Source of the DNA: Flavobacteriaceae bacterium
Lineage (GTDB): Bacteria; Bacteroidota; Bacteroidia; Flavobacteriales; Weeksellaceae
DNA: 7,423 bases
NCBI GenBank assembly: GCA_031273305.1
Contig: JAISSC010000040.1
Location: forward strand, 1-7,423
Direction: 5' to 3'
In this document: positions 5,677 through 7,423 of the stretch, one piece after another
Layout: every line of letters starts with the position of its first letter
Numbering within the stretch: the first letter of the stretch is position 1
Position numbers and translations under genes: made by a program
The notes under the pieces: model-generated
Databases searched by the model: none
What the model was told of the DNA's origin: nothing
Seen by the model: the letters and a program-made list of their open reading frames with translations, nothing else

Positions 5677-6543
5677 TCAGAGCATTTCTTTAGCTTTTAT
5701 CATTCTGAAATTGCCTGATAGATCCTGTTTTAATTCAACAAAGTTAAAATGTTCAAGGAAGAGTTCTTTGGTTTCTCTTTCTAATTCCTGATTAATCTCC
5801 ACATATACCTCTCCCGACGGCTTCAGGTTCTTATGTGCAAATTCAATAATTTTTCCGTAAAAAAGCAACGGCTCGGCATCGGGGACAAACAGGGCTTCCG
5901 CCGGTTCATACTTCAACACGTTATCTTCCATAGAGGCTTTTTCAAATTCCCGTATATAGGGAGGATTGGAAATTATTATGTCTAATTTTGCTCCTATATT
6001 TATCCGATTGGGTTCTGTTAAATCCGCCCGAATAAATTTTATCTTAACATGGTTAACCTCAGCATTTTTCTCTGCTAATTCTATCGCATCCTCCTTTAAT
6101 TCTACTCCTGAAACTATTGCGCAGGGTAACTTTTTCGCCAGAGCTATCGCTATGCATCCGCTTCCGGAACATAAATCCATAATTCTTATCTCCTCTCCTC
6201 TATTTTGATGCTCTTTCACTACCCAATCTACTAATTCTTCGGTCTCCGGTCGTGGAATCAGTACGGAGGGGTTTACCATAATTTTACATCCGTAAAATTC
6301 CGTATTGCCAACTACATACTGATACGGCATTCCGTTCATCAGGTGAAACAGGGCATTTTGAAACAATAGGGACTTAATTTCCGATGTTTCTAATAATTCG
6401 TTTACTCCTAATTTTAAAACGGTTCTGTCTTTATGCAGGTAACTTTCTGCTAATGTGTAGAAAATAATATCTATCTCTTTGGAAGAATATCGAGAGGACA
6501 AGGCTTTTATAAATTCTTCTCTTATTTGGGCTAGTGACTTCAT
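5677..6543 (-). CDS. prmC: Peptide chain release factor N5-glutamine methyltransferase
   Basis: PrmC (HemK) methylates the Gln of the GGQ motif in release factors RF1 and RF2, using S-adenosylmethionine, and so raises termination efficiency in the cytoplasm. The 288-aa length is typical. An N-terminal helical domain (about 1-80) is followed by the linker motif IPRPETEELVDWV (96-108). The SAM-binding motif DLCSGSGCIAIALA is at 123-136, and catalytic NPPY at 193-196, where the Asn and Pro residues hold the target Gln. EPAEALF (213-219) is also conserved. ATG 6543 begins MKSLAQIREEF, as expected for the family. TATGTTTC, a near match to the -7 consensus, lies 4 nt upstream, so the transcript could start very close to the ATG. 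secA is upstream on the same strand, separated by a 371-bp repeat-rich gap. No truncation or unusual residue is seen. Confidence 0.95.
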   Translation of the reverse strand: MKSLAQIREEFIKALSSRYSSKEIDIIFYTLAESYLHKDRTVLKLGVNELLETSEIKSLLFQNALFHLMNGMPYQYVVGNTEFYGCKIMVNPSVLIPRPETEELVDWVVKEHQNRGEEIRIMDLCSGSGCIAIALAKKLPCAIVSGVELKEDAIELAEKNAEVNHVKIKFIRADLTEPNRINIGAKLDIIISNPPYIREFEKASMEDNVLKYEPAEALFVPDAEPLLFYGKIIEFAHKNLKPSGEVYVEINQELERETKELFLEHFNFVELKQDLSGNFRMIKAKEML

Positions 6544-6637
6544 ATCCGAAACATATAAAATTTATCTTATTTAATGTAAGTTCGTTGAGGCTGTCTAAAA
6601 AGTGGGGAGCCCTTGTCATCGTGTTGCTGCCGTCTGT
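6544..6637. other. Spacer upstream of prmC with IS-end-like sequence
   Basis: AT-rich leader sequence of prmC gives way to GAGGCTGTCTAAAAAG (6587-6602) and then a GC-richer stretch. Read on the minus strand this is CTTTTTAGACAGCCTC, which from memory resembles the ends of some Bacteroidota insertion sequences. No transposase or clear inverted partner is present in the gap, so at most this is a remnant or a small non-autonomous element. Confidence 0.3.
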
Positions 6638-6868
6638 CCGTAAGCTAAAAGCATACGGTTAATAAAGTGTCGTCCCTGCGAGACTGCTCTACCGTGAGAC
6701 ATATCGATTGCCGTAAGCTAAAGCATACGGTTAATAAAGTGTCGTCTCTGCGAGACTGCTCTATCGTGAGACATGTCGATTGCCGTAAGCTAAAAGCATA
6801 CGGTTAATAAAGTGTCGTCTCTGCGAGACTGCTCTATCGTGAGACATGTCGATTGCCGTAAGCTAAGG
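6638..6868. repeat. 73-bp tandem repeat, three full copies plus a partial fourth
   Basis: The units are 6638-6710 (73 bp), 6711-6782 (72 bp) and 6783-6855 (73 bp), with a 13-bp start of a fourth at 6856-6868. Each begins CCGTAAGCTAAAAGCATACGG-like sequence: a hairpin of CCGTA and TACGG with an inner GC/GC pair around an A-rich loop. A second hairpin, GTCTC-TGC-GAGAC, and ATCG...CGAT arms follow. Copies two and three are identical except for one A missing in copy two; copy one differs by three further transitions. No gene crosses the array. It lies between secA and prmC, both minus strand, so it would be transcribed if the two are co-transcribed. Confidence 0.9.
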
Positions 6869-6877
6869 TTAGCTCGG
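6856..6877. other. Hairpin at degenerate fourth repeat unit
   Basis: The fourth unit breaks off into a palindrome: AGCTAA-GG-TTAGCT, extended by CCG and CGG outside it with a 2-nt TA bulge. That makes a 9-bp stem 38 nt downstream of the secA stop codon. No T-run follows on either strand, so it is not a standard intrinsic terminator. It could protect the secA mRNA 3' end. Confidence 0.5.
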
Positions 6878-6901
6878 TAGAATGAACAATCCCCCACCCA
6901 T

Positions 6902-6915
6902 AACGGCACGCCGTT
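6902..6915. other. Hairpin AACGGC-AC-GCCGTT at the secA stop codon
   Basis: Six-bp perfect arms overlap the last base of the secA TGA (6915-6917). The next minus-strand bases are G-rich rather than T-rich, so termination here is unlikely to be of the simple intrinsic type. Confidence 0.4.
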
Positions 6916-7423
6916 CAGTCCTGCTCTATTAAAACCCAACTTCCTTCATCTATAAGATTCTGAGCTTGTTTAAACTTCAACGACTTTACTTCTCCTGTTC
7001 TCAGGTTACGTATATTCACCACTTCATTTCTTCCTATCTTATTTACTCTTATAGGTTCTAAGACCGGTCTTTCCTGAACTTGTTGTTTTCTTCTGCTATC
7101 ATCAAATTCCCTGCTTTCCATTGTTTTCTGCTTAACTTCCTTTGCCTGTTCAATTCTGGATTCTTCGGGCGTTGATGGCAAACTTCCCTTAAACAGGAAT
7201 GAAATAATTTCTTTATTGGTCTTGTCCAACATATTGCTAAACAGGGCAAAAGATTCCTGCTTATATATCACTAACGGGTCTTTTTGTTCATACACTGCCG
7301 ACTGAACGGATTTTCGCAATTCGTCCATCTCCCGGAGGTGTTCTTTCCAGTTTTCATCAATCAAAGCTAAAGTAATCCCTTTTTCAAAATCCTGTAACAA
7401 CGCTTTCCCTTCGGAATTATATG
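6915..7423 (-). CDS. secA: Protein translocase ATPase SecA, C-terminal fragment
   Basis: This is the C-terminal end of SecA, the ATPase that drives preproteins through the SecYEG channel at the inner membrane. The frame stays open to the window edge, so about 168 residues are visible and the start lies outside; the TTG at 7400 is internal. YNSEGKALLQDFEKGITLALIDENWKEH-type sequence, then REMDELRKSVQ and YEQKDPLVIYKQESFALF, belongs to the helical scaffold and wing region. A charged linker (about 90 residues from the end, rich in Glu, Lys and Gln) leads to IGRNEVVNIRNLRTGEVKSL. In many bacteria the GRN is followed by the zinc-binding CPCGSG motif; here no cysteine is present and the tail ends GSWVLIEQD. 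I recall similar tails in Flavobacteriia. The gene is complete at its 3' end. Confidence 0.95.
   Translation of the reverse strand, partial: YNSEGKALLQDFEKGITLALIDENWKEHLREMDELRKSVQSAVYEQKDPLVIYKQESFALFSNMLDKTNKEIISFLFKGSLPSTPEESRIEQAKEVKQKTMESREFDDSRRKQQVQERPVLEPIRVNKIGRNEVVNIRNLRTGEVKSLKFKQAQNLIDEGSWVLIEQD

Noticed and set aside
5576..5791. Plus-strand 71-codon open frame beginning in the GGGCGAAC array
   Set aside because: Its first third is translated palindrome repeat and the rest is antisense to prmC; there is no family resemblance.
6431..6619. Minus-strand 62-codon frame crossing the prmC start
   Set aside because: It overlaps prmC in another frame, has no family features, and starts in the IS-end-like spacer.
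6638..6855. CRISPR array
   Set aside because: The units are contiguous tandem copies with no unique spacers, and no cas genes are present.
7058..7249. Minus-strand 63-codon frame inside secA
   Set aside because: It is an alternative frame of secA; the SecA frame is continuous and conserved, so there is no frameshift.

Overview
The window looks like Bacteroidota DNA, most likely class Flavobacteriia. It is AT-rich, its coding starts lack Shine-Dalgarno sequences, and several genes have a TAnnTTTG-type -7 element. One gene product is a lipoprotein with the acidic Cys-Lys-Asp-Asp-Asp N-terminus typical of surface-exported Bacteroidota lipoproteins. The SecA tail is also of a type I associate with Flavobacteriia. 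This placement rests on sequence character and memory, not on a search.

Layout. Positions 1-95 hold non-coding sequence resembling a dispersed GTCATCCT-type repeat. A secreted M1 zinc metallopeptidase lies on the minus strand (96-1730). It is divergent, across about 100 bp, from a PLP-dependent threonine aldolase/beta-eliminating lyase on the plus strand (1834-2871). A large lipoprotein follows (3048-5102, plus) that joins a papain-like C1A cysteine protease domain to a probable concanavalin-like (LamG-type) C-terminal domain. It ends at a strong intrinsic terminator. Positions 5103-5676 are about 570 bp without a long gene. They contain three successive hairpins, a possible 29-residue membrane peptide on the minus strand, and a compact array of GGGCGAAC/GTTCGCCC arms. 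prmC (release-factor glutamine methyltransferase) is on the minus strand at 5677-6543. A 371-bp gap carries three 73/72/73-bp tandem repeats plus a degenerate fourth. The C-terminal end of secA (minus) runs off the right edge.

How it fits together. prmC and secA are core housekeeping genes on the same strand, but the gap and the repeats make simple co-transcription uncertain. The two peptidases are both exported, one by a signal peptide and one as a lipoprotein; nothing here shows that they act together. The aldolase belongs to cytoplasmic amino-acid metabolism. The most unusual content is between the genes: each large gap holds a different repeat or palindrome family. A 28-29-bp direct repeat brackets the C1A lipoprotein gene, which could mark it as a movable or recently inserted locus. 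I found no CRISPR array, transposase, tRNA or rRNA, and no clear multi-gene defence or secondary-metabolite system.
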